Shown in pieces: positions 27,301 through 35,855 of a stretch of DNA of 64,000 nucleotides. The position numbers were made by a program, and so were the translations under genes. Below the pieces are notes generated by a model that did not search any database, was not told the DNA's origin, and was given only the letters and a program-made list of their open reading frames with translations. Each line of letters begins with the position of its first letter. The first letter of the stretch is position 1. Source of the DNA: Neptunicella sp048268085 (lineage in GTDB: Bacteria > Pseudomonadota > Gammaproteobacteria > Enterobacterales > Alteromonadaceae); NCBI RefSeq assembly GCF_048268085.1, contig NZ_JBLWWF010000008.1, positions 1-64,000 on the forward strand. The letters are read 5' to 3'.

Positions 27301-27496
27301 ATTTTATCACTTGCGCGATGCGCTCGGTGACGAGGTGATAACGACTGCACTTAAACAGTTATGGCGGCAACACGACTACCCGAATACACCGGCAACCTCG
27401 ATGGATTTTGTGCGGGCGTTAAAACAGCAAAGCCCTGAACAGCAACATCAACTTATTGATGAATTATTACTAGGCACCGACTTGAGTAAACTTTAA
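24320..27496 (+). CDS. ABC permease fused to M1-family aminopeptidase domain
   Basis: A 1058-residue protein. The first 560 residues hold two ABC-2-like membrane blocks of about six helices each. The rest is a periplasmic M1 (gluzincin) domain with the zinc motif HETAH at 909-913, Q-W-F-G-H, and the third zinc ligand glutamate in FLVESMAKY, spaced as in other ABC-fused M1 proteins. The fusion suggests that an exported peptide is trimmed on the outer face, or that the domain shapes the transported substrate. Substrate unknown. Confidence 0.87.
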   Translation: MLLLNELRFCFRQPIILLGSVLLPLFAYILSVGLAVGDVSASKQLILTQNSLVMLAVPLILGAFAPVIMLRDSHANMQDLINVTPVKYSRRWLLRFVTVAGLATLLLTFSFMLILISQSIHAQLTSQLLGISVFNLLLVVLPAVLFNSAVALWLTKRFYDGISIYVFFGLLHLGYLMLASMTGSPTLAGSSITSQSLYTGMLWLDPYGITALIKYIDTAKPFFNLPLLGNRVFYLGLTVIIIWHALKLPSERQSAKSHRQQPHKDTVPAAIAPSQYQASPVSNKSRSPVGTLVRTAFSELLNNKATLLLLCIWPLLLFNEVFSGIDYAEPMSVVAPTSIDALNRIAFDVVPVFGAFLLALWSWQICWREKICNIAELVAVTPVKNRHLLMSHLIVMWLMTLILLVLAFAASSMAEWLAGSQWIVSHYLLQFGLTGLPLLLLGAILVGIHHLCRSKALSGGAIALVLLVKFTPIMTSLGLTHTLWNIADSPLQAPDHFWGYSNSLSVYCPYMSFWLLITASLIFVAIRYSHRGTALAAPSRKSSSLPLWAALVINSLAGLALHHTLISEKPLMSTDKQNAWKALYESRFSQWQHQPQPSVVQIDSNVDIYPNQQFAKFNLRFTLENRTNTPVSEILIGRYGNYPAASISINNATLKTFDNDLGQVVYQFSQPMQPGDKREIVTVFNYTTPQLWPLRSHQFVKPQLSYLRSVPILPTIGYQPTWQIRDEQTRIKYDLPALNLPKPSELFKHELQPNRQYQWVNLNSHISTAKGQYALTQGKLVSRTEDDERVYFHYQTSQPVRNIPAWFSVPDSMLVNSESTSPSVAIKVFSTEKNDAAQLNLTAMTDTLNWFSQHIVPYRASQLSLVAIPDIGATGYALPQIILIGNRVGFHASPSATAGFDQRYRRAVHETAHQWFGHDIGNGVLEDNAFLVESMAKYVELVLIEQRYGHKTMLALVDYERQRFNNVQRGNVQQPLALIDATQSHDMYSRATLVFYHLRDALGDEVITTALKQLWRQHDYPNTPATSMDFVRALKQQSPEQQHQLIDELLLGTDLSKL

Positions 27497-27510
27497 CGTG
27501 GAATATTAAG

Positions 27511-27546
27511 AATGACATTGCAGAACGGAAGTTCCGCAGTGTCATT
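27511..27546 (+). terminator. hairpin after the ABC-M1 gene
   Basis: Sixteen-base arms (27511-27526 and 27531-27546, starting aatgacattg and ending gtgtcatt) with two mismatches and a four-base loop, about 15 bases after the stop codon. Only a short T-run follows. Confidence 0.55.
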
Positions 27547-27646
27547 TAACCATCTACGAACATATTGATTTAAAATAAAGCAATTCTATTATTCATTATA
27601 ATTTGGTGCTAACTTATTGAAAGGCCATGGATAAAGGTGAAATAAA

Positions 27647-29488
27647 ATGAAATTAGCAAATATCCTATCGACAGTGAATCAAGTCGAAAAATCAAAATTT
27701 ATCAATTTCCTAGATCGAATCTGTACTGAAGCTATTACCCACGACAAAGAACTCGCGCTCAGAATTAATAGTATCGACGGTCAGATTAAAAATGCCTCCA
27801 GTGGCGAAATCACTCAGCTTTTTAACCTCGTATTACCTTACTTTGAGAAATGTGTAAAAGAGCACCTTGCGATGATCGGAGCTCAGGCAACCTTGCTTAC
27901 AAACATATTAAGTAGAGATGGCAATAGCATATCCCGCGTATCATGGATCGAAGCACTTTATACCAAAGAATGGAAGTTGATTAATACTCGATCTAAAGAA
28001 CTACAAGAAATCATTCAAGCATCAAGTGATGATACTTTTGATGAATCTAAACGATTAGATATTTATTATTCATGCTTGAAAGAAGCTTATACAAATGATG
28101 AAAGAAATAATCGTGATGCCAAAATAACAGATGATGAAAGAGGTATTATAAACTTACTTGCGAAGAAGTTAGACATTACATCAGATAACAAAGCCGCAAT
28201 AGAACATCTCGTTAGTTCGATCCCTAAATCAGGTGTTCAGGATTCATTAAATGCTTTAAGAGAAATTGGATTGCTTTTTATCAGTCGCAAGCGTCAAGTT
28301 GTATATGTTGCGGATGAAATTGTTTCATTACTCAATCAAATGCAAGGAAAAGAGCTTGCTGATAAACATTTGCAGAGAATATTAAGAACCTTTAGTGATC
28401 CAGAGTTATCGAATATTTTAAAAAATCACGGCAAACGAATTCGTGGTGTTGAACGGAAAGAAAAAATAGATGTAACTTTAAAAATGGGACTTCCTGTATC
28501 TCAAATTCTCGAAGTAGATCTTTATAGTAGCGATACAAACATTAACGACAGAAAAGAACGTTTAAAACAATTAATAACTGACTTGGATTTAGATCTAGAT
28601 AAACTTGGAACAACACTCAATGAACGTTCAGGACTAATTATAAATGCATTAAATACATCTGCTGAAAGAGAATTTAATGCATTGAGTGCAACCGGGTTTA
28701 AAGAATTATTTCTGACTTTACAAAAACATTTCCCGATATTACCTAAACTTCTTCGTAACGAATTTGAGCTGGAAGACAATGAAGAACTCGATATTGATAA
28801 ACTAAGAGCCTTGAGTATTACACCTCATGATATTCTTTTCATGCTCTCAAATGACGAGATAAAGTCAGTCAACGAAAGTATGGGTTTAAGCAAACGCGGA
28901 AACTTACGACTTAATATTTTAGAGAGTTTTGCTGATGCAACAGATAAGTTAGTTGAAAACTTTGATGCTCTTGCCAAACGTGATTTAGCGACACTTAAAA
29001 GTGAAGGTATTGAAATTTCCGAAGCCGATATTGGTATTAAATTTGAAGAAGTAACCAAAGCTATATTTGAACAATTAGGACTATCGGTAGATGAGGATCT
29101 GCGCAGGTCAATTAATACAGCTAAAGACAAGGCCGATATACTAATATCAGTGAGTGAAGACGACGTTATTATTTGCGAAGCTAAAACCTGTAAAAATGGT
29201 GACTTTGCAAAATATTCATCTACGTCAAGACAAGTAAAAGCCTACGTTAATCGCTGTGAAGCAACAGGTAAAAGAGTCGCACAGGTTTTAATCGTTGCCC
29301 CTAGATTTTCAAATGATTTTGTTGAATCTGCAGAAATGGATACTGAAGTGAATATTTCTTTGCTAGAAGCTGCTGGATTAAAGCAAATATTGGATGCATT
29401 TAACGCCAGAAGACATCCTAAATTTTCTGCAAAATTATTCACCAAAGGTGGATTGCTAAAAGCAGATTTAATTGCTAAAAATATCTAG
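27647..29488 (+). CDS. large protein with C-terminal PD-(D/E)XK nuclease-like domain
   Basis: A 613-residue, highly charged protein. The N-terminal 440 residues are helical and unrecognised. The C-terminal part has the features of a Mrr-like/REase fold: a helix KFEEVTKAIFEQLGL, then ADILISVSEDDVIICEAKT, where D and E-x-K stand in catalytic positions (about 498-513), and a glutamine helix (STSRQVKAY). The gene is distinctly more AT-rich than both neighbours and stands alone, suggesting transfer. It may be a defence or DNA-repair nuclease; no family name is certain. Confidence 0.65.
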   Translation: MKLANILSTVNQVEKSKFINFLDRICTEAITHDKELALRINSIDGQIKNASSGEITQLFNLVLPYFEKCVKEHLAMIGAQATLLTNILSRDGNSISRVSWIEALYTKEWKLINTRSKELQEIIQASSDDTFDESKRLDIYYSCLKEAYTNDERNNRDAKITDDERGIINLLAKKLDITSDNKAAIEHLVSSIPKSGVQDSLNALREIGLLFISRKRQVVYVADEIVSLLNQMQGKELADKHLQRILRTFSDPELSNILKNHGKRIRGVERKEKIDVTLKMGLPVSQILEVDLYSSDTNINDRKERLKQLITDLDLDLDKLGTTLNERSGLIINALNTSAEREFNALSATGFKELFLTLQKHFPILPKLLRNEFELEDNEELDIDKLRALSITPHDILFMLSNDEIKSVNESMGLSKRGNLRLNILESFADATDKLVENFDALAKRDLATLKSEGIEISEADIGIKFEEVTKAIFEQLGLSVDEDLRRSINTAKDKADILISVSEDDVIICEAKTCKNGDFAKYSSTSRQVKAYVNRCEATGKRVAQVLIVAPRFSNDFVESAEMDTEVNISLLEAAGLKQILDAFNARRHPKFSAKLFTKGGLLKADLIAKNI

Positions 29489-29680
29489 CGATATATGTTC
29501 AAATCATAAACAACGGTGCTATAACTCCTGCTTAGATTGATTAGCCTGTCATTTGTAAACGACTGCATGATAACAGCGAAGGTTCGTCGATCGCCCCCTG
29601 ATCCCCTCAGAATATACAACTGTGAAAGAATATGGCTTAACAGCAGATCAATCAGGATGATTGATCTGCTGTTAATTAGC

Positions 29681-32600
29681 TCAGTGTAATTGCTGAGCCT
29701 GTTTGGTGGCCTCAGCAATAGTGCTGGCGGCCCTGCCGCTGATAGGGCTAATCATGAAACGGTAACTGTATGGCTCAGCTTTAAGAATATACTTGTCGAT
29801 AGGCATTGCCCCCCAACTGTCGTTTCCACCCAAACCGTTTTGTCGATAATCGATGAGCACTTCCACCAAGTCACGTTTGACAATATCGGTATAGTGTCGC
29901 TGAGCTTTATTAATACCGGGATCAAAATCCTCGCTCAACTGATGATGGGCGCTAAAGTCGATGGTTTGTAATCCACTAAATTTAAGCCCTTCACCAGAAG
30001 CATCGGTTAACGCTGCCCAACGCACATCAGAACGGTTGCCGTTTTCTTGTGGACGAATGTAGGCGAAGCCCAAATCATCAACCATACCGCTATATAGCCC
30101 CACAAAGGCGGCACTTTTTCGATCGGGATAATTTTCATAGGGGCCACGGCCATAATAAGTCACATGTTCGTAACTGACTGGCAGTTGTAGCGAGGTACCA
30201 AAACGTGGCAATTCACTGGGTTGGTCGGCGGCATCCCCAACATCTAATGCCAGACTAACCAATATCTCACCATTGGCATTAATTTGATAACGAGCGCTCG
30301 CCGATGCATTAGCCGCAGCCAGCAAAATATGTTGCTCCAACTGCACGACATTGGCGGATTGCTTGGTAATTTTAACGCCATTACCCTGTTGTTGTTGGGT
30401 CGCAGTTTTCCATGCCTTGGCTCGCTCTGGTAGTTTATTACCAAAATCGTTATCGGTGGGCGCACGCCACAGATTCATTTTCAACGGCTGTTGTAATAAC
30501 GATTTGCCATTGAGTACATAGGAAGCCAGATAGCCCTGTTGGTCAAAACCAATCTCGGCATTAGCCGTATGTACCACTAATCCATTGGTTGACTGGGTAA
30601 CCGACAATTTTCCGGGCTGAGTTAGCATCTCTATGTTATCACCAGCTTGCAGCTGGATTTGTTGTTTGGCCAGCACCTCGCCGGACTCCACCAATGGCGT
30701 ACCGGGTTTAGCCAGAGCATAAAATTCAATAAAATATTCTTTACCTTTGCTCAACTTTGACAATTGGCTTGGCATCGCAAAGCGCACTCGAACCTGTGGT
30801 GCGGCTTTAAGATCCAGTTCACCTTTTTTAATCACGGCACCGTTTTCCACTAAGCGCCACTGGAAATCATAGCGACTTAAGTCGGTGAAAAAGTTCTCGT
30901 TATATACTTCAAACGTTGTTTCTCCCAGTTGAGAAAAGTGTACGTCCTGATAGACCTTTTTCACTTCATATAAAGCAGGATGCGGGGTACGATCCGGATT
31001 GACCAACCCGTTTAAGCAGAAATTAGCATCGTTATGCACATTAGCTGGTTCAAAATCACCGCCATAAGCCCAAAACTCATTGCCATCCTTATCTTGCTTA
31101 ATTAGCCCCTGATCGACCCAATCCCAGATAAAACCGCCCTGAAATTGCGGCTCTTTGCGTACCATATCCCAATCATCTACCAGGTTGCCTGTACTGTTGC
31201 CCATTGCATGAGCATATTCAATCCAGATAAACGGGCGTGACGGTTTAGTATCCAGATAATCTTGTATTTCGGGCATTCTGGCGTACATCCAGCTAGTGAT
31301 GTCGGTGTGTGGCTGATGGAAGTCAGTTTTATGTCGCTCGGCTCTTTCATAATGAACCACCCGCGAATCATCGCGTTGTTTGAGCCATTGGTAACCCTTG
31401 ATAAAAGTAGGTCCATCACCAGCTTCATTACCCATTGACCAAAAGATAATAGAAGGATGGTTTTTATCTCGCTCCAACATGCGCTGGATACGATCCAGAT
31501 GCATCGCCTCAAATTCGGGTTTGTTGGCTGGCGTATCATCCGATTCATAGCCGAAACCATGGGATTCGATGTTGGCTTCATCAATCACATAAATGCCGTA
31601 TTGATCGGCCAATTTATAAAAATACGGATCGTTCGGGTAATGCGAGGTACGCACTGCGTTAATATTATTCTGTTTGAACAGCTTGATATCATTCAGCATC
31701 GACTGTTTGGATACGACGTGCGCAGTGCGCTCGTCATGTTCATGGCGATTAACGCCTTTAAACAAGATAGGTTGACCGTTGACTAATATTTGCCCGCCTT
31801 TTGATTCAATTTTTCTAAATCCAATCGACTCCCCTACCACTTGCTCAATCTGCCCAGATGGCTGCACCGTTTTTAACACTAGCGTATATAGATTGGGAGC
31901 CTCTGCTGACCAAGCCTTAACATCTTTTATCTGCATAGCCGTATCTATACTCGTGGTCTTGCCTGACGCAATTGCTATCTGCTGGGCGTTTTGCTCGATT
32001 AGCATTTTATTGGCATCGTAAAGCTCGGTTATCAGCGTAACCTTATCTGCGGTTTGTTTGCCCGCATTGGATACGTCTACCGACAACGCCAATACGCCAT
32101 CGGTATAATTATTGGCTAACGAGGTTTTGGCAAAGAAATCGCTGACATGCACATCGCTCGCCTGATAGATGTACACATCCCGCTCAATGCCGCTGACTCG
32201 CCAAAAATCCTGATCTTCCAGGTAACTGCCATCACTAAAACGAATTACCTTTACCGTTAATTGGTTTTGGCCTTCTTGAAGTGCCCCATTGATATTAAAT
32301 TCCGTCGGGGTTTTGCTGCCTTCGCTGTATCCAAGATACTGCCCATTCAGCCAACAATAAAAAGCTGAATTAACTCCGCCAAAATGCAAAATGGATTGTA
32401 CTCCGTCCTTGATAGCTGCCACCTCAAAGGTTTTAACGTACACTCCTGTTGGGTTGTTATCATGGGGAACTAATGGTGGTTGTTTCGCAAAGGGGTATTC
32501 AATATTGGTATAAATAGGATAGTCATAACCGTACATTTGCCAGTCAGACGGCACTGGTATCTCAGCCCACCCGCTTACATCCAAGTCAGCTTTGCCAATA

Positions 32601-32887
32601 TCCAACGGCACGACCAAGGGGTTGGCATACCATTTAAATTTCCAATTGCCATTTAGTGATTGATAAAACGGAGAGCTTGCATAGTCATCGGCAAAGATCT
32701 TGTCGGTCGTATCATAAGGAACAAAACTGGCGACTGGCTTGAGCGCATTAACCCGAAACACACTTAGATCTTCCCATTCGCGACTGTCCGTACTGACCGT
32801 ATTGGTCGTTGGCTGCTTGCCAGACTGACAGCCGACCAGCAGTACAAAAAATGCGGCACCAAGCCCTAGCCAAATGTGCTTTTTCAT
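29681..32887 (-). CDS. GH2 beta-galactosidase-type lipoprotein
   Basis: A 1068-residue LacZ-type enzyme. Sugar-binding and immunoglobulin-like domains precede the GH2 TIM barrel, with the acid/base glutamate in WSMGNEAGDG and the nucleophile glutamate in IWIEYAHAMGNS. Beta-gal small-chain (Bgal_small_N) sequence follows to the end. ATG 32887 is chosen because GGGGA precedes it; a frame from 32902 exists. A lipobox (LLVGC) indicates a lipid-anchored, probably periplasmic enzyme, unlike cytoplasmic E. coli LacZ. It likely splits beta-galactosides from algal or plant glycans. Confidence 0.93.
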   Translation of the reverse strand: MKKHIWLGLGAAFFVLLVGCQSGKQPTTNTVSTDSREWEDLSVFRVNALKPVASFVPYDTTDKIFADDYASSPFYQSLNGNWKFKWYANPLVVPLDIGKADLDVSGWAEIPVPSDWQMYGYDYPIYTNIEYPFAKQPPLVPHDNNPTGVYVKTFEVAAIKDGVQSILHFGGVNSAFYCWLNGQYLGYSEGSKTPTEFNINGALQEGQNQLTVKVIRFSDGSYLEDQDFWRVSGIERDVYIYQASDVHVSDFFAKTSLANNYTDGVLALSVDVSNAGKQTADKVTLITELYDANKMLIEQNAQQIAIASGKTTSIDTAMQIKDVKAWSAEAPNLYTLVLKTVQPSGQIEQVVGESIGFRKIESKGGQILVNGQPILFKGVNRHEHDERTAHVVSKQSMLNDIKLFKQNNINAVRTSHYPNDPYFYKLADQYGIYVIDEANIESHGFGYESDDTPANKPEFEAMHLDRIQRMLERDKNHPSIIFWSMGNEAGDGPTFIKGYQWLKQRDDSRVVHYERAERHKTDFHQPHTDITSWMYARMPEIQDYLDTKPSRPFIWIEYAHAMGNSTGNLVDDWDMVRKEPQFQGGFIWDWVDQGLIKQDKDGNEFWAYGGDFEPANVHNDANFCLNGLVNPDRTPHPALYEVKKVYQDVHFSQLGETTFEVYNENFFTDLSRYDFQWRLVENGAVIKKGELDLKAAPQVRVRFAMPSQLSKLSKGKEYFIEFYALAKPGTPLVESGEVLAKQQIQLQAGDNIEMLTQPGKLSVTQSTNGLVVHTANAEIGFDQQGYLASYVLNGKSLLQQPLKMNLWRAPTDNDFGNKLPERAKAWKTATQQQQGNGVKITKQSANVVQLEQHILLAAANASASARYQINANGEILVSLALDVGDAADQPSELPRFGTSLQLPVSYEHVTYYGRGPYENYPDRKSAAFVGLYSGMVDDLGFAYIRPQENGNRSDVRWAALTDASGEGLKFSGLQTIDFSAHHQLSEDFDPGINKAQRHYTDIVKRDLVEVLIDYRQNGLGGNDSWGAMPIDKYILKAEPYSYRFMISPISGRAASTIAEATKQAQQLH

Positions 32888-33049
32888 CCGATGTGTCCCC
32901 AAAACGTTAATTAAGTTGCCATAAACCTATCGTTTTAATCAAAGTTACATATAATTCAGTTACTTATATAAACATACTAAAACATTTTTAGGCTAACCAA
33001 TCAATTGGTTAGGGCACTTTCGTTAATCATCATGTGGGACTTATCCAAT

Positions 33050-33331
33050 CTAGCCCATTGCTAACTGTTCAACCGGTTCTTTCATCAATACATCCACATG
33101 TCCAATCACAGAGTCACAAGCCAATTCAATCAGGTCATATAGTTTGTTTAACTGCGAGGTTAAGCGCTGAATCGGCTGTTCACCCGACACCTGCATATTG
33201 AGACGCATAGCCCCACTCGCGGTGTACATTTCACATTGCTCAATACTAAAACCACGATAGCGTGTGACTTGCAATACTCGCTCCATCGAGGCCGGAGTAT
33301 TAGTTAATAATAAATTCAGTTGGTAGTGCAT
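33050..33331 (-). CDS. ilvM: acetolactate synthase II small (regulatory) subunit
   Basis: A 93-residue ACT-domain protein, with the ERVLQVTRYRGF segment and SQLNKL, matching IlvM. It binds the large subunit and supports catalysis in valine, leucine and isoleucine synthesis. ATG 33331 is chosen over 33346 because it matches the usual IlvM N terminus. It overlaps the end of ilvG by 16 bases. No ilvE, ilvD or ilvA follows; the next gene is a beta-galactosidase. Confidence 0.88.
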   Translation of the reverse strand: MHYQLNLLLTNTPASMERVLQVTRYRGFSIEQCEMYTASGAMRLNMQVSGEQPIQRLTSQLNKLYDLIELACDSVIGHVDVLMKEPVEQLAMG

Positions 33332-34983
33332 TTGGGTTGCTCCCACATTTTATGGTTGGCGGTATTCGGTGGCACAATCGGCCATACGTTGTCGGTTGAA
33401 TTGAGTTGAACATGCAGTAAATAAGGTCCTGAATGCGCCAGCATGCGTTGTAAGGCCGCTGCTACCTGCTCACCGTGCTGGATAACCTCGCTGGCGATAT
33501 CAAACGCGGCTGCCACCCGAGCGAAATCGGGATTGTCAGACAGATCGGTTTCGCTGTATCGCTGTTCATGAAACAGCTCTTGCCATTGTTTGACCATGCC
33601 AAGACGCTGATTATCCAGTAGCAGGATTTTCACCGGCAAGGGATAACGACGTAATGTCGCCAGTTCCTGTACATTCATCATAAAAGAGCCGTCACCGCAC
33701 ACCGCAATAACCTGTTTATCCGGATGGGCTACCTGAGCACCGATTGCAGCCGGTAAACCAAAACCCATGGTACCGAGTCCACCACTGCTCAAATGACAGG
33801 TCGGGTGATTAAATAACATGTGCTGGGCGACCCACATCTGGTGTTGGCCCACGTCACAGGTTATCACCGCGTCATGGCTAATTTGCTCACTTAAAGTGCG
33901 CAACATGGAAGGAGCGTCAACAGGTTGTCCGGGTTGTTGAGCGGAATAAATGCGGGATTTTTGCTGCTTTAACTGGTGAATATACTCAAGCCAGTCGGAT
34001 TTTTCCGTGATACAGGTCAGTTGCGGCAAGATGTCATTTAAATTACCTAACAAACTAACCTCGGCATGGCGACGTTTATTGATCTCAGCCGGGTCAATAT
34101 CGATATGCAACAATTTGGCATTAGGCGCAAACTCGTCAAGTTTGCCGGTTACCCTGTCATCCAGTCTGGCGCCGATGACAATCAACAAATCACATTGTTG
34201 TACGGCCAGATTGGCTGCCGGTAGTCCATGCATACCCAACATACCCAAATAACCGCCATGCCTGTGATCTGCACAGCCTAATCCCTTTAACGTGCTGACT
34301 ACCGGAAAATGATTGCGCGCCACAAAATGTCTAAAGCTGCTAACCGCATCAGCCATGCCCACCCCACCGCCTACATACACAATCGGTGAACGGCTTTGAT
34401 CCATTAACTGATTGGCTTGCTCGATTTGTTGCTCACTACAATGGGAATAAACAGTGTCTTTAGCAGGCTGAGTCAAAATTTCAGGAACAGCGCCCATCAG
34501 AATATCTTTCGGTACATCAACTAAAACCGGTCCGGGGCGACCTTCACTGGCAATCTGGAATGCGTTGCTCAGGCTGGGTAATAAATCCTGGGGATCCATC
34601 ACCTGCATACTGTGTTTACAGATACTTAATGACAAGCCCAACACATCCACTTCCTGAAACGCATCCGAGCCCATTGAAGGGCGGGCAACCTGGCCGGTAA
34701 TTACCACCAGTGGCACCGAATCCAGTTTGGCATCGGCCAAACTGGTTAACAGATTGGTGGCACCAGGGCCAGACGTTGCCACGCACACCCCCACACTATT
34801 GGTTGAACGGGCGTAACCGATGGCGGCAAAGGCTGCGCCTTGTTCATGACGACAAAGGTAATGCTTGATGGGTGATTCAATCATTGCGTCGTACAAAGGC
34901 ATAATCGCCCCACCGGGATAGCCGAAAATGGTGTCTATTCCTTGTTGACTCAAATAATCCAAAATGGCTTGTGCGCCTGTCAT
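33316..34983 (-). CDS. ilvG: acetolactate synthase II large subunit
   Basis: A 555-residue thiamine-diphosphate enzyme condensing pyruvate with pyruvate or 2-oxobutyrate. The catalytic glutamate is in CRHEQGAAFAA, and the ThDP motif GDGSFMMNVQEL is followed by the N-Q-R-LGMVKQWQ segment. The frame is intact. ATG 34983 is chosen because it follows AGAGAGAAAG; an upstream in-frame start would lie beyond this ribosome site. It is preceded by an attenuator and leader peptide and followed by ilvM. Confidence 0.95.
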   Translation of the reverse strand: MTGAQAILDYLSQQGIDTIFGYPGGAIMPLYDAMIESPIKHYLCRHEQGAAFAAIGYARSTNSVGVCVATSGPGATNLLTSLADAKLDSVPLVVITGQVARPSMGSDAFQEVDVLGLSLSICKHSMQVMDPQDLLPSLSNAFQIASEGRPGPVLVDVPKDILMGAVPEILTQPAKDTVYSHCSEQQIEQANQLMDQSRSPIVYVGGGVGMADAVSSFRHFVARNHFPVVSTLKGLGCADHRHGGYLGMLGMHGLPAANLAVQQCDLLIVIGARLDDRVTGKLDEFAPNAKLLHIDIDPAEINKRRHAEVSLLGNLNDILPQLTCITEKSDWLEYIHQLKQQKSRIYSAQQPGQPVDAPSMLRTLSEQISHDAVITCDVGQHQMWVAQHMLFNHPTCHLSSGGLGTMGFGLPAAIGAQVAHPDKQVIAVCGDGSFMMNVQELATLRRYPLPVKILLLDNQRLGMVKQWQELFHEQRYSETDLSDNPDFARVAAAFDIASEVIQHGEQVAAALQRMLAHSGPYLLHVQLNSTDNVWPIVPPNTANHKMWEQPKCTTN

Positions 34984-35015
34984 TGTCTTTCTCTCTTTTT
35001 TCGGGGCCAAAAACG

Positions 35016-35048
35016 AAAAAACCCCCGGACTTTCGTGCGGGGGTTTTT
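35016..35048 (-). terminator. ilvGM attenuator terminator
   Basis: On the minus strand a GC-rich hairpin (arms with five G-C pairs plus flanking A-T pairs, 11 bp) is followed by a run of six T. It sits between the leader peptide and ilvG, as in ilv attenuators, so it should be the transcription-attenuating terminator. Confidence 0.88.
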
Positions 35049-35065
35049 ATGAAACTAGGCTTAAT

Positions 35066-35149
35066 TTAGGCCAAACGCTTCCCCCGCGGAGATGGAATAA
35101 TCACCACGACGAGTACGACGTTTAGTACTAAAGAAGCAAAAAGGTTCAT
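35066..35149 (-). CDS. ilvL: ilv leader peptide
   Basis: A 27-codon frame encodes MNLFASLVLNVVLVVVIIPS and seven further residues, with a block of valine, leucine and isoleucine codons in the middle, directly before the attenuator terminator. This is the layout of IlvL leader peptides: shortage of charged tRNAs for these amino acids stalls the ribosome and prevents termination. The frame is too short for usual gene finding. Its start codon is ATG at 35149 on the complement. Confidence 0.88.
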   Translation of the reverse strand: MNLFASLVLNVVLVVVIIPSPRGKRLA

Positions 35150-35183
35150 GTTAAATACAGTTTCTCAAATCAATTCATTAACT

Positions 35184-35222
35184 TATATACTAGGAATAAC
35201 ACGATGTTAAAAATCAGGTCAA
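35184..35222 (-). promoter_or_regulatory. candidate promoter of the ilvLGM operon
   Basis: On the complement a TTGACC word (35217-35222) and a TATATA word (35184-35189) lie upstream of the leader ATG. Their spacing is wider than ideal, so either may belong to a different promoter; the assignment is tentative. Confidence 0.3.
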
Positions 35223-35399
35223 CCATTAATTTTGATTACATCTCAATTTATTTTACCGGCCGGTCTGCCGAATTTTCATATTCTTATCAAAATTATTTCC
35301 TTTCAACAAATTGGGTATATAGTAAACAACGGTAATTGATAACCTTTCTTTTACTGCTGCGTAGCAGCTTTGCTACAAACATTCACAAGAGGATCGTGT

Positions 35400-35768
35400 A
35401 TGAAAATGTCGAAAATAAATCTAACTATGTTAATCACTCTGGCTTTATTTGGACTGTCGAGTTGTAGTGAAGCCAGCAAAGATAAAGCGGAAGAAGCACA
35501 AAAAGAAGCGGCTGCCAAATTAGAACAGGCCAAAGAAAAGGCCGGAGAAATGATGGATGATGCTGGAGACGCTACCAGTGATGCCTATGATTCAGCCAAA
35601 GAAAGTGTCGAGGACACCTATGACTCAGCCAAAGAAAGTGCTGAAGATATGATGGATGATGCCGAGGACAAAACATCAGAATTAAAAGAAGACGCCGCTC
35701 AGAAAATGAAAGAAGCCTGTATCGCTGCCAAAGAACAAACTGGCGATGATCCGGAAGATTGTGAGTAG
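35400..35768 (+). CDS. small lipoprotein with charged helical repeats
   Basis: A 122-residue protein: lipobox LFGLSSC, then a hydrophilic helical region with repeats such as YDSAKES and MMDDAED, about every eleven residues. Such repeats suggest a long amphipathic coil. The ATG 35400 is chosen because AAGAGG lies at 35389-35394; the frame could begin at 35370. Probably an anchored envelope-stress or desiccation-like protein, but the role is unknown. It ends at a strong terminator. Confidence 0.7.
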   Translation: MKMSKINLTMLITLALFGLSSCSEASKDKAEEAQKEAAAKLEQAKEKAGEMMDDAGDATSDAYDSAKESVEDTYDSAKESAEDMMDDAEDKTSELKEDAAQKMKEACIAAKEQTGDDPEDCE

Positions 35769-35776
35769 CTTATCAC

Positions 35777-35810
35777 TGTGAGAAATTGATCCTGAAATCA
35801 ATTTCTCACA
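35777..35810. terminator. terminator between convergent genes
   Basis: Perfect 14-bp arms tgtgagaaattgat (35777-35790) and atcaatttctcaca (35797-35810) with a six-base loop, followed by an imperfect T-run, ten bases after the lipoprotein stop codon. Confidence 0.78.
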
Positions 35811-35855
35811 ACCTTTTGGCTTTTACCTGATTTCAGGCAATTCCAACCTCATCAA

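Noticed and set aside
29485..29718. 77-codon frame on the minus strand after the nuclease-like gene
   Set aside because: It overlaps the end of the beta-galactosidase gene on the same strand in another frame and has no ribosome site; a shadow frame.
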